A DNA stretch of 64,000 nucleotides from Brevibacterium sp. 239c (GTDB lineage Bacteria; Actinomycetota; Actinomycetes; Actinomycetales; Brevibacteriaceae): assembly GCF_900169365.1 (NCBI RefSeq), contig NZ_FXZH01000002.1, forward strand, positions 186,001 through 250,000, given 5' to 3'. The position numbers and the translations under genes were made by a program. Under the pieces are notes generated by a model. That model had not been told where the DNA came from. It did no database searches and saw only the letters and a program-made list of their open reading frames with translations. Of the stretch, positions 8,616 to 16,596 are shown piece after piece (within the stretch, counting starts at the first letter, position 1; every line of letters starts with the position of its first letter).

Positions 8616-10270
8616 CCTTCGTCCTGTGTGGTTCGTATGGGTCGTGTGGGCTGTGCGAGCCGCGCATTCTGTCCGGTCTCGGTCGGCTCGCTGGTTTCGA
8701 GAAGCTCTGGGGCGTGCTTGCGCACGGCAGCGGCAAGGTCGGCCCGATCAGCGTCGACGAGGCCCCAGCGGGTTCTGCGGTCGATGACGTCCTCAACGGT
8801 GACGGCGAGTTCGTGCTCGACGGCGAACCTGATCTCCGCGCGACTGAGCGGAATTCCGGCTCTGACCGGTTCACTCAGCGCAGGGTCATCGGCACTGTAG
8901 GAGGCGACCGCCTCGGCGTCGGTACCGTAGCGGCGGACCAGATGGCTGGGAAGACCTGCTCTCGGTGTGCCGGCGCCGACGAGGCTGAGCGTCGTGGTGC
9001 GGCACGGTCTGGCTGTCAACCCGCCGGCCTCGACCGCCGCATCCACGGCGTCTTCGGCCATGCGCCGATAGGCCGTGAGCTTGCCGCCGACGATGGTGAG
9101 GAGGTTGGTGGCTGAGTCTCGCAGCAGCGCGTGTTTGCGTGAGAGGTCGGCACCGGAGTCGGCCTTGCCCTTGAGCAGTGGCCTGAACCCGGCAAAGCTG
9201 CCCACCACGTCCTCGGGTGTGAGCGGGTTCTCCAGCACGGCGTTGATGGTGTCGAGCAGGAATGTCCGCTCCTCGGCGTCCGGGCGGGCTCGCTCGGGAA
9301 TCTGACCAGTGTGTGGATCATCGGTCAGGCCGATCATGACGAGTCCGTCGTCCCAGGGCACCGCGAAGACGAACCTGCCGAAGTGACCGGGGACCGGCGC
9401 GGTCACGGCAGCGGTCGGATTGCCCATGCTCTCGGCCCGAACCAGCAGGTGCGAGCCCTTGGACGGAGCGAGCTCGACATCCTCGGAGAGTGAATCGGCC
9501 CAGACGCCGGCGGCGTTGATGATCTGCTTCGCACGAATGGTGTGAGGCTTCCCGGTGAGCCGATCGGTGACCTGGACTCGTCCGGATTCGACACGGGATT
9601 CGACGCCGGATTCGACCCCTGTGGCGGTGGCATAGGTGATGATGCGCGCCCCATGGGCCGCAGCCGTGCGAGCCATGGTCACCACGAGCCGGGCATCGTC
9701 GACGATCTGGCCGTCCCAGCTGAGCAGTCCACCGCGCAGCCCGCTGGAAGCCGTGGCCGGAGCGAGTCGGCAGACCTCGCCAGGCGAGATCCGGTGGGGG
9801 TGGGGCAGCAGTGATTTCGGGGTGCGCGCCAGCATTCTCAGCACATCTCCCGCGAAGAATCCGGTCCCCGTCAGTGCGGCATCAAAATGGCTGACGTGGG
9901 TGTGCAGCGGGAAGAGCATCTTGACCGGCCGGATCAGATGCGGCGCGATCCGGCGCATCAGATGGCCACGTTCTACCGCGGATTCCCACGCGATCGGAAC
10001 GTCGAGCTTCGCCAGATAGCGCAGACCACCGTGGGCCAGCTTCGAACTCCAGCCACTGGTGCCCGACGCGAGATCCCCGCGCTCAACGAGCACGACGCTC
10101 AGGCCACGGGAGGCCGCATCGAGTGCAACACCTGTACCGGTGATCCCGCCACCGATCACCACGAGGTCGAAGGGTTCAGCGCCCGAGGCCTCCGTCTCTG
10201 CGAGTTCCGCGAGGTCCCGCGCCCGCCGTTCGGCGTTGAGCGCGGTGTTGCCTGGCGAGCTGGATGTCAT
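8612..10270 (-). CDS. glpD: Glycerol-3-phosphate dehydrogenase (FAD-dependent)
   Basis: A 552-residue protein with the N-terminal Rossmann FAD motif VVIGGGITGTGVALDAASRG (about residues 36-55) and the GlpD signature SGWSSKLAHGGLRYL. It oxidises glycerol-3-phosphate to DHAP at the membrane, passing electrons to quinone. It is first in a coupled operon glpD, AGPS-like oxidase, lipid kinase. It is divergent from a TetR gene, with a 20-bp palindrome between them, so TetR control is likely. A short repetitive GVESGVESRVESG stretch near residue 220 is an insertion not expected in the family. Confidence 0.92.
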   Translation of the reverse strand: MTSSSPGNTALNAERRARDLAELAETEASGAEPFDLVVIGGGITGTGVALDAASRGLSVVLVERGDLASGTSGWSSKLAHGGLRYLAKLDVPIAWESAVERGHLMRRIAPHLIRPVKMLFPLHTHVSHFDAALTGTGFFAGDVLRMLARTPKSLLPHPHRISPGEVCRLAPATASSGLRGGLLSWDGQIVDDARLVVTMARTAAAHGARIITYATATGVESGVESRVESGRVQVTDRLTGKPHTIRAKQIINAAGVWADSLSEDVELAPSKGSHLLVRAESMGNPTAAVTAPVPGHFGRFVFAVPWDDGLVMIGLTDDPHTGQIPERARPDAEERTFLLDTINAVLENPLTPEDVVGSFAGFRPLLKGKADSGADLSRKHALLRDSATNLLTIVGGKLTAYRRMAEDAVDAAVEAGGLTARPCRTTTLSLVGAGTPRAGLPSHLVRRYGTDAEAVASYSADDPALSEPVRAGIPLSRAEIRFAVEHELAVTVEDVIDRRTRWGLVDADRADLAAAVRKHAPELLETSEPTETGQNARLAQPTRPIRTTQDEG

Positions 10271-10281
10271 TCCTGGCCTTT

Positions 10282-10301
10282 CTGGTACGGAGTCGTACCA
10301 G
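10282..10301. promoter_or_regulatory. TetR-type operator in the glpD/tetR divergent promoter
   Basis: CTGGTACG-GAGT-CGTACCAG is a perfect 8-bp inverted repeat with a 4-bp spacer, placed 12 bp before the glpD start and 36 bp before the TetR start. Size and position are typical of an autoregulated TetR operator that also controls the divergent gene. Confidence 0.7.
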
Positions 10302-10337
10302 TTTGCGTTCGCTGGGCTTTGTTGTCAAGATCACATT

Positions 10338-10982
10338 GTGAGTGATCAGGGACGACCGTATGCCGGGGCCAGCCGGGAAGCGCGTGAGAGTGCACGTCGT
10401 GAGCAGCTCGTCACGGCTGGGATCTCGCTCTTCGGCACTCAAGGCTATCGGGCTGCAACGGTCGGTGCGGTCTGTGCGGAAGCTGGTCTCAACAAGCGCT
10501 ACTTCTACGAGTCGTTCGCCACTCTGGAGGACCTCCTCTGCGAGGTCTATGAGCGAGTGGTCGCCGACCTGCGCGCCTCCGTCCTCGCCGGCGGCGGTGA
10601 GGATGCCGCGGCGGTGCTGCGAGGATTCATGGGCGGTTTCCTCGCCTGGGCCCAGGCCAACCCGGTGCAGGCCCGAGTCCACCTCTTCGAGGTTCTGGGA
10701 GTCAGTGCGCGCGTCGACGAACTCTATCGACGACAGGGTCGAACGATCGGTGATGAGCTCGCAAGTCGCCTGTCCGCGACGGCTGCCGGCCCCCAGCTGA
10801 CCGCTGGCCAGCAGAGAATCCTCGGTGACATGCTCGTCGGCGCCGGCGTGCAGATGGTCGTCGACTGGGTTATCAGCGACTATCAGCCCCCGCGCGATGA
10901 GCTGCTCGGTCAGATGGACGCGACCTTGGGGTGGATCCTCGTGGCAGGCCTGGCAACCCTGGGCGAAAATCGAGGCGACTGA
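10338..10982 (+). CDS. TetR-family regulator, probable controller of the glpD operon
   Basis: A 214-residue regulator. The N-terminal helix-turn-helix includes LVTAGISLFGTQGYRAATV followed by AGLNKRYFYESF (about residues 21-57), with the usual YFYxxF end of the TetR DNA-binding domain. The C-terminal ligand domain is all-helical. The GTG at 10338 was chosen because upstream in-frame starts lie inside the divergent glpD gene. It is convergent with nothing and followed by the Zwf-like gene 89 bp later. Ligand unknown; a glycerol-phosphate or acyl compound is a guess. Confidence 0.85.
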   Translation: MSDQGRPYAGASREARESARREQLVTAGISLFGTQGYRAATVGAVCAEAGLNKRYFYESFATLEDLLCEVYERVVADLRASVLAGGGEDAAAVLRGFMGGFLAWAQANPVQARVHLFEVLGVSARVDELYRRQGRTIGDELASRLSATAAGPQLTAGQQRILGDMLVGAGVQMVVDWVISDYQPPRDELLGQMDATLGWILVAGLATLGENRGD

Positions 10983-11071
10983 GTGTTCCTGCGGAGAACA
11001 TCACCGTCGACAACCAGCCTCGTGCTGACGCGGTAGCGTGGGTGGCAGCAGTCCGTCGACAGGAGAGCACA

Positions 11072-12523
11072 TTGAACGCACACCTCATCATCTTCGGAGC
11101 CACCGGTGACCTGGCAGGACGGTTCCTGCTCCCGGCTCTGGCGGAGCTCGCCGCCGTCGACGCGCTGCCGCAGGGCTTCTCGCTCATGGCGTCCGCCACT
11201 CGGGATATGAGCGAGGACGACTACCGCGACCACGCGGAGGCGAAGCTGAACGAGCACGGCGCCGACCATCCGGAATGCGCCCGCCGGTGGATCCTCGACC
11301 GAACGCGATACCGGTCCGCCGATGTCACCGACCCGGCCGATATGGCCGATCTTCTGGCAGAAACCGGCCGCGGACAGGATTCGCCGGTGACCGTCTACCT
11401 CGCACTGCCCACAGGACTCATGCCTGATGCGCTGCGTGCCCTGGCCGCCGCTGACCTTCCAACAGGCAGCCGGATTGCGATGGAGAAGCCCTTCGGAGAT
11501 GACCTCGACGGTGCGCAGGAACTCGACGACCTCCTCGGCGAGCTCTTCGGTGACGATGCCGCTTCGATCGTCTTCAACGTCGACCATGCGCTCGGCATGG
11601 CTCCTGTGCAGGCGATGCTGGCGCTTCGATTCGCCAATCCGCTGCCCGAGGCCGTCTGGAACAGTGAACATATCGAGGAGTTCCGGGTGCTGTGGGATGA
11701 AGCCATCGCGCTCGAGGGCCGGGCCCGGTTCTACGACAGCACAGGAGCGCTCAAGGACGTCCTGCAGAACCATATGATGCAGGTGCTGACGATGAGCGCC
11801 ATGGACCGGCCAGACGGGATCGAATCCGGATGGCCGAATGCGGCAGAGCTGCGAGAACGCAAGACCCAGCTCCTGTCTGCCGTCCGGCCGCTGTCTGCCG
11901 CTGACGTTGCGACCTCCACTCGCCGCGCCCGCTACACCGCGGGGACGCTGGCCGATGAGCCGGAGGCCGCGGCGAAGGCGGTGCCCGACTACATCGACGA
12001 GGACGGTGTCGATGGGACCCGCAATACCGAGACCTTCGCCGAGGCTGTCCTGCACATCGATTCTCCCCGCTGGGCTGGCACCCGGTTCCGTCTGCGCACG
12101 GGAAAGGCGCTCGCCCACTCGCGCAAGGGCCTTGAGATCCTCTTCCGCCCGGTCGGGTCCGCTCAGCAGGGCGCGCGACTGTGGATCGGCCTCGACGGAC
12201 CGTTCGACGTTGAACTCGACCTCAATTCGAGCAGCTCCCGCGACAGGATGACTCCGATGAGTCTGACCGGTGAGCAGCCGCGGCCGGACTTCTCCCCGTA
12301 CGGACACGTGCTCAAGAGCGCCCTCGAAGGAGAGTCAGATCTGGCGGCAGGCCCGGAGGAGTCGAAGCTGGCCTGGCAGATCCTCACCCCGGTCCTCGAA
12401 GCTTGGGAGGCAGGAACCGTGCCGATGGAGAACTATCCTGCGGGCAGCGCCGGCCCGGATTCGCAGCCGCCGGCAGGGCAGCAAACAAGTTCAGCGCACC
12501 AGTCGGAAGGAGCACAGTCATGA
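11072..12523 (+). CDS. Divergent glucose-6-phosphate dehydrogenase homologue
   Basis: A 483-residue Zwf-family protein. The NADP site is IIFGATGDLAGRFLLPAL at the N-terminus, EKPFGDDLDGAQEL is conserved, and the C-terminal domain retains GALKDVLQNHMMQVL. The substrate signature of true Zwf, RIDHYLGKE, reads NVDHALGMA here. The catalytic His and Asp remain, but the Arg and the phosphate-binding Lys are lost, so it may use a different sugar. The TTG start at 11072 has AGGAG 8 bases upstream. Its stop overlaps the start of a lactonase gene, the enzyme expected for the next step. Dehydrogenase family certain, substrate not. Confidence 0.8.
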   Translation: MNAHLIIFGATGDLAGRFLLPALAELAAVDALPQGFSLMASATRDMSEDDYRDHAEAKLNEHGADHPECARRWILDRTRYRSADVTDPADMADLLAETGRGQDSPVTVYLALPTGLMPDALRALAAADLPTGSRIAMEKPFGDDLDGAQELDDLLGELFGDDAASIVFNVDHALGMAPVQAMLALRFANPLPEAVWNSEHIEEFRVLWDEAIALEGRARFYDSTGALKDVLQNHMMQVLTMSAMDRPDGIESGWPNAAELRERKTQLLSAVRPLSAADVATSTRRARYTAGTLADEPEAAAKAVPDYIDEDGVDGTRNTETFAEAVLHIDSPRWAGTRFRLRTGKALAHSRKGLEILFRPVGSAQQGARLWIGLDGPFDVELDLNSSSSRDRMTPMSLTGEQPRPDFSPYGHVLKSALEGESDLAAGPEESKLAWQILTPVLEAWEAGTVPMENYPAGSAGPDSQPPAGQQTSSAHQSEGAQS

Positions 12524-13362
12524 GGGCCGAACAGGTCACCGATCCGATCGTCTACCACGGCGAGGGGCCCGCGTGGTCGCCGTCCTGGGGCGGTCTGCGC
12601 TGGGTCGACATGCTCGCCGGTGACATCCTGACCTTGCGTGATGACGACGTCGAACGCCGTCACGTCGCCGAGGTCGCCGCGGCGGTCCGACCTCGCCGAG
12701 GCGGTGGCGCGGTCATCGGAATCGAGCGCGGTTTCGCCCTCGAAGGTCCCGATGGGCAGGTCACTGCTCTGCCTGAGGTCTGGGCTTCGCCGAGCATCCG
12801 CATGAATGAGGGCGGCTGCGATCCGCAGGGGAACTTCTGGTGCGGATCGATGGCCTACGACCAGAGTCCCGGTGCTGCCTCGCTCTATCGTCTCAGCCCC
12901 GAAGGCCGGGTCGACGTCATGCTCGAGGGAGTGACCGTATCCAACGGTCTGGAGTGGAGCCCTGACGGTTCACTCGCCTACTACAACGACACACCCACAG
13001 GGCAGGTTGGCGTCTTCGCCTTCGATCCCGATCAGGGACTGCTCAACCATCGGGTCCTCGTCGAACTCCCTGACGGCGGTCGCCCCGATGGACTCACCGT
13101 CGACAGCGAAGGCTGCGTATGGACGGCCGTGGTCAACAGGGGAGCGGTTCACCGCTACCGACCGGATGGCACCTTGGACGCAGTCATCGACGTTCCGGCC
13201 GGCAAGGTCACCGCCTGCACCTTCGGCGGGGAGAGCCTCGATCGGCTCTTCATCACCACATCGCAGGAGAACGTGGACACCGCTGAGGATCCCTTGGCGG
13301 GTGCCCTCTTCGTCGCCGAGGTGGGCGTGAGAGGACTGCCGCTGCGCGACTTCGCAGGGTAG
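12520..13362 (+). CDS. SMP-30/gluconolactonase-like lactonase
   Basis: A 280-residue six-bladed propeller of the SMP-30 family. The metal-ligand Glu lies in YHGEGPAWSP, and the next blades show RMNEGGCDPQGNFWCGSM, TVSNGLEWSPDG and PDGGRPDGLTVDSEG. These enzymes hydrolyse sugar lactones such as glucono-1,5-lactone with a divalent metal. The ATG at 12520 overlaps the stop of the Zwf-like gene (ATGA), so the dehydrogenase and lactonase are made together: oxidation of a sugar to a lactone and then to the acid. It ends 5 bp from the convergent paaR stop. Confidence 0.88.
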   Translation: MRAEQVTDPIVYHGEGPAWSPSWGGLRWVDMLAGDILTLRDDDVERRHVAEVAAAVRPRRGGGAVIGIERGFALEGPDGQVTALPEVWASPSIRMNEGGCDPQGNFWCGSMAYDQSPGAASLYRLSPEGRVDVMLEGVTVSNGLEWSPDGSLAYYNDTPTGQVGVFAFDPDQGLLNHRVLVELPDGGRPDGLTVDSEGCVWTAVVNRGAVHRYRPDGTLDAVIDVPAGKVTACTFGGESLDRLFITTSQENVDTAEDPLAGALFVAEVGVRGLPLRDFAG

Positions 13363-13367
13363 AGCTG

Positions 13368-14069
13368 TCAGGCTTCGAGGCCGTTGAAGGCCATTGAGGT
13401 GACCGCGTCGGCGATCTTCTCAGGGGCGGCGGGGTAGCTGGGCCGATACCACTCGGTGATGGAGTTGACCATGCCGAAGAGCAGACGCGTGATCAGACCG
13501 GGTGTGAAGTCCGAACGCAGCCCGCCCTCCTCGATCGCCGCAGCGACGAGAACCCGGATCTTATCGTCGATCCTCCGTCGTGCCTCGAGGGCCCTGCGCT
13601 CGATGTCCGAATTTCCGCGGACCCGCAGAAGCAGGGTCACCGAGTGGTGGTATTCGATGAGGATGACCACGCTGGCATGGACGGCGGAGCGCAGACGTGT
13701 GAGGGCGTCCGACCCCGTCCGCTGGCTTTCGGCCTCGACCGCGGAATCAAGGGCGCGAATGCCGCGGTTGATCGCCAGGTGCAGCAGCTCTTCCTTCGAC
13801 TTCACATGGTGATAGATCGCGGACTTCGTGATGCCGAGCTCACGTGCCACCGTGTCCATGGACGTACCGTCGTATCCGCGAGAGACGAAGACCTCTGTGG
13901 CCTTGTTGATCAGCGTCTCCCGGTCGTAACCGGGCCGTCCACGACGGGTGCGCTTGGGCTGGTCCGATGCGCCCGCCTCGGCGTCGGTGGGCTTCGTCGC
14001 TGCGTCCACGGCCGGATCGACACAGGACTCGAGGTCGGGTGTCGGCGCAGGTGAAGTCGTTTTCGGCAT
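13368..14069 (-). CDS. paaR: PaaR: TetR-family regulator of phenylacetate catabolism
   Basis: A 233-residue TetR protein. A basic, Pro-rich leader (about 35 residues) precedes the HTH, which includes ATEVFVSRGYDGTSMDTVAR and LGITKSAIYHHVKSKEEL. The C-terminal domain is of the TetR_C_33/PaaR type. It lies downstream of paaI and paaK in the same direction. Actinobacterial PaaR represses paa genes and is released by phenylacetyl-CoA (family knowledge). Four palindromes in paa promoters are its likely targets. Start: ATG at 14069; a GTG at 14075 is equally possible because neither has a clear ribosome site. Confidence 0.85.
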   Translation of the reverse strand: MPKTTSPAPTPDLESCVDPAVDAATKPTDAEAGASDQPKRTRRGRPGYDRETLINKATEVFVSRGYDGTSMDTVARELGITKSAIYHHVKSKEELLHLAINRGIRALDSAVEAESQRTGSDALTRLRSAVHASVVILIEYHHSVTLLLRVRGNSDIERRALEARRRIDDKIRVLVAAAIEEGGLRSDFTPGLITRLLFGMVNSITEWYRPSYPAAPEKIADAVTSMAFNGLEA

Positions 14070-14138
14070 GCGCACCAGTCTAACCAGCCTGGACCGCGGC
14101 TGCCGCGTACGGCACCGCAGCCCGCCTCATGGGGGAGC

Positions 14139-15434
14139 TCATCTGAGGCCCTCACGGCGGTCGATGATGCGCTTGATCTTGCCCACCGAGCGAGGCAGCT
14201 CGCCCGGTTTGAGCACGGATACGGTCGAGGAGACACCGAGGCGTTCCTTGATCCGCGCGGCCACGAGCTTGTTCAGACCTTCGACTTCCGCGGCTCCGAC
14301 GCCTTCACGGCACTCGACCTCGACGGTGACCTCATCCATCCGGCCGGGGCGAGTGAGCACCAGCTGGAAGTGGGGGCTGAGGTGTGCGAATTCGAAGAGC
14401 ACGGACTCGACGTTGGCCGGGTAGACGTTGACGCCGCGGATGATGATGAGGTCATCGGAGCGGCCGGTGATGCGTGAGATGCGACGGAAGTTCGGGTTCG
14501 CGGTGCCCGGCAGCAGGCTCGCCAGATCGTGTGTGCGGTAGCGGATGATCGGCAGGGCCTCCTTCGTCAGCGAGGTGAAGACGAGTTCGCCTTCCTCACC
14601 ATCGGGCAGGACCTCGCCGGTGTAGGGATCGACGATCTCCGGGTAGAAGTGGTCCTCCCAGATCGTGGGTCCGTCCTTGGTGTCCACCGACTCGCAGGCC
14701 ACGCCCGGGCCCATGACCTCGGAGAGGCCGTAGATGTCGACGGCGTTGATGTTGAAGGACTTCTCGATCTCCTTGCGCATCTCATCCGTCCACGGTTCGG
14801 CGCCGCAGATCGCGGTCTGCAGGCTCGTTGTGGTGGGGTCGACGCCCTGTTTGTGGAATTCGTCGAGGATCGTGAGCAGATAGGTCGGGGTCGCCGTGAT
14901 GATGTCGGGCTTGAAGTCCTGGATCAGCTGGACCTGACGCTGCGTCTGACCGCCGGAGATCGGGACGACTGTGAACCCGTGACGCTCGGCGCCATGGACG
15001 CCGAGGCCACCGGTGAAGAGTCCGTAGCCGTAGGCATTGTGCATCATCTGCCCGCGTTTGCCGCCGGCACCGAGGATGGAGCGTGCGATGAGGCTGCCCC
15101 ACGAGTCGAGGTCGCCCAGTGTGTAGCCCACAACCGTCGGCAGCCCGGTCGTGCCCGAAGACGCGTGGATGCGAGCGACCTCTTCACGCGGAACTGCGAA
15201 CATGCCGAATGGGTAGTTGTCGCGCAGATCCTGCTTGTTGGTGAATGGCAGCTTCGCAATGTCGTCGAGACTGGTGATGTCCGCCGGAGTCACGCCGAGG
15301 TCGTCGAAAGCCTTCTTGTAGAACGGCACCTTCTCGTACACCTTGGTGACGCTCGACTTGAGGTTGGCGAGCTGATCTGCGCGCAGCTCATCGAGGCTCA
15401 TACGCTGTCCGGCGTCGCGATCATTGGCAGTCAT
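14139..15434 (-). CDS. paaK: PaaK: phenylacetate-CoA ligase
   Basis: A 431-residue adenylate-forming enzyme that activates phenylacetate to phenylacetyl-CoA with ATP, the entry step of the pathway. The P-loop-like motif [16 protein letters not shown] (about residue 90), the [16 protein letters not shown] region and [10 protein letters not shown] are family hallmarks; the C-terminal lysine region is [10 protein letters not shown]. The ATG at 15434 has AAGGAG 8 bases upstream; upstream in-frame starts would run through the intergenic region. It lies between paaI and paaR and is probably co-transcribed with both. Confidence 0.95.
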   Translation of the reverse strand: MTANDRDAGQRMSLDELRADQLANLKSSVTKVYEKVPFYKKAFDDLGVTPADITSLDDIAKLPFTNKQDLRDNYPFGMFAVPREEVARIHASSGTTGLPTVVGYTLGDLDSWGSLIARSILGAGGKRGQMMHNAYGYGLFTGGLGVHGAERHGFTVVPISGGQTQRQVQLIQDFKPDIITATPTYLLTILDEFHKQGVDPTTTSLQTAICGAEPWTDEMRKEIEKSFNINAVDIYGLSEVMGPGVACESVDTKDGPTIWEDHFYPEIVDPYTGEVLPDGEEGELVFTSLTKEALPIIRYRTHDLASLLPGTANPNFRRISRITGRSDDLIIIRGVNVYPANVESVLFEFAHLSPHFQLVLTRPGRMDEVTVEVECREGVGAAEVEGLNKLVAARIKERLGVSSTVSVLKPGELPRSVGKIKRIIDRREGLR

Positions 15435-15534
15435 CGTTGTCTCCTTGGTGAATCTTGTTGTGCTGAGCAATCTGTGGGGCGCCGAGGTGGGGCGCCGTGT
15501 CAGGGCCGTACCAGGGCCGCGGTGGGACCTCGTG

Positions 15535-16038
15535 TCAGGAAGTCGCGGGCTTTCGTGCGGGCAGCGTGCGGGAGCGGCCGCGGTAGGTCGCAACGATCTC
15601 GTCTCCGCGAGTGACTTCGATGTCGTAGATGCCCGAGCGGCCCTGTTTGACGATCTCTTTGCCGCGGGCGACGAGTGTGTCGCCGACGTAGGTGGGTTTG
15701 AGGAAGTCGATGTCTCCTCCCGAGGCGACGGTGATCGAGCCGGGATAGTTGCAGGCCATCGCGAAGGTGGTGTCGGCGAAGAGGAAGATGTAGCCGCCGT
15801 GGGTGATGTCGTGCCCGTTGGCCATGATCTCGGTGATCGTCATCGAGCACCGTGCCCAGCCGGGGCCGTGATCGTCGACCGTGATGCCCAGGTGCTGAGA
15901 GGCGCGGTCATTGGCGAACATCGCCGCGGCGCCGGTTTCGGGCTTAACGGCGGCACCAGTTTCGGGATCAACGTTCGCGCTGTCCGCAGACGCCGCCGTG
16001 CGAGCGGTTGTCGTTGCCTCGGGACTGGGCTCTCCCAT
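15535..16038 (-). CDS. paaI: PaaI: hydroxyphenylacetyl-CoA thioesterase
   Basis: A 167-residue protein with a single hotdog thioesterase domain in residues 45-160. The catalytic region is [20 protein letters not shown], containing the HGG turn and the general-base Asp. PaaI salvages CoA from dead-end ring-hydroxylated phenylacetyl-CoA products. The first 45 residues are an Ala/Thr/Glu-rich leader with two near-repeats of PETGAA, absent from typical 130-140-residue PaaI proteins. It heads the paaI-paaK-paaR unit, with a PaaR-type palindrome about 120 bp upstream. Confidence 0.88.
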   Translation of the reverse strand: MGEPSPEATTTARTAASADSANVDPETGAAVKPETGAAAMFANDRASQHLGITVDDHGPGWARCSMTITEIMANGHDITHGGYIFLFADTTFAMACNYPGSITVASGGDIDFLKPTYVGDTLVARGKEIVKQGRSGIYDIEVTRGDEIVATYRGRSRTLPARKPATS

Positions 16039-16158
16039 GTCAGGCTCCTCTTCGAGTCGCTGATTGCTGTGGCGATCACTTGCCGGGCAGTGGTGAGCGC
16101 ATGTGGACGATGGCTGTCAGCAGCCCGAAGCTCCCGGTCGCGGCACCTTCGAAGAATA

Positions 16159-16176
16159 AACGACCATCTGGTCAAT
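16159..16176. promoter_or_regulatory. Candidate PaaR operator 3 (upstream of paaI)
   Basis: AACGACCATCTGGTCAAT fits ACTGACC-N4-GGTCAGT (5/7 and 6/7) with a GACCA-TC-TGGTC core. It lies about 120 bp upstream of paaI in locally AT-rich DNA (AATAAA, AATAAAT) suited to a promoter. Confidence 0.6.
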
Positions 16177-16281
16177 AAATATGGTTGTGATCGGCGTCGC
16201 TGTCAAGTCGGACCACGGTATCGCGTCGCCTGCGGCCCGGTGGTGGCAGGTCAGTCTAGCCTCGCCGCGGACCGCGCGTTG

Positions 16282-16338
16282 CACCGAGACTCGGGGGCGC
16301 ACGGGAGTGTCTCGGGGCAGCGTGCGGTTCTCGGTGAG
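16282..16338. repeat. Degraded member of the dispersed hairpin family
   Basis: Outer arms CACCGAGA (16282-16289) and TCTCGGTG (16329-16336) and inner arms CGCACG and CGTGCG can pair. The right side aligns with the intact hairpin at 32748-32774 at about 22 of 30 positions. It appears to be an eroded copy. Confidence 0.45.
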
Positions 16339-16461
16339 GCCGCTGCGAGGCGAGTCTCGACGCGCGACCCGAGTGCCGATGGGTCATCCGCGGCCCGGAG
16401 ACGACCTGGTGCTCCGGCGTTGCACCTCGGCGTGGGGTGTGCCACACTGATAGTGAACAAT

Positions 16462-16479
16462 ACAGAACAAACGGTCAGT
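16462..16479. promoter_or_regulatory. Candidate PaaR operator 4 (upstream of paaA)
   Basis: ACAGAACAAACGGTCAGT: the right half GGTCAGT is a perfect match to the proposed PaaR half-site and the left half matches 5/7. It sits about 120 bp before the paaA start and is the only such site ahead of the large plus-strand paa operon. Confidence 0.55.
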
Positions 16480-16492
16480 AAATGGTTGTCCC

Positions 16493-16520
16493 GGGTCGAC
16501 GGTCGTACGATGGTCGACCC
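16493..16520. promoter_or_regulatory. 28-bp palindrome upstream of paaA
   Basis: GGGTCGAC (16493-16500) and GTCGACCC (16513-16520) are perfect arms, and the centre TCGTACGA is itself a palindrome; 24 of 28 positions are symmetric. It follows the PaaR-type site by 13 bp and precedes paaA by 77 bp. It could be an operator for a second regulator or a hairpin in the paaA leader. Confidence 0.5.
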
Positions 16521-16596
16521 GAACGCACAGTCCTCAGCGGTGCAGAATTTGAAACAGCGCACCGCCAGGAAGGGCGCATCCAAGGGTGGAGTGGTC

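Larger units (their letters stand above)
16039..16596. other. 558-bp divergent intergenic region between paaI and paaA
   Basis: Largest non-coding stretch in the window. From left to right it holds a proposed PaaR site (16159-16176), a degraded member of the dispersed hairpin family (16282-16338), a second PaaR site (16462-16479), and a 28-bp palindrome (16493-16520) ahead of paaA. No convincing gene is seen in it; an open frame reading into paaA from upstream lacks a plausible start. Confidence 0.7.

Noticed and set aside
7317..8900. 527-codon open frame antisense to the AGPS-like gene
   Set aside because: Shadow frame of a GC-rich gene; no recognisable domain, and both coupled minus-strand genes are clearly real.
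11040..11072. Longer Zwf-like start at 10931
   Set aside because: The extra 47 residues overlap the TetR gene 3' end and have no family similarity; the TTG at 11072 has a good ribosome site and starts right at the NADP motif.
16159..16520. CRISPR-like or iteron array between paaI and paaA
   Set aside because: The palindromes are of two different kinds and not regularly spaced; no spacers or cas genes are present.
15424..16596. Upstream 391-codon extension of the paaA reading frame
   Set aside because: It runs antisense through paaI and through the promoter palindromes; PaaA homology begins at 16597, where a ribosome site is present.
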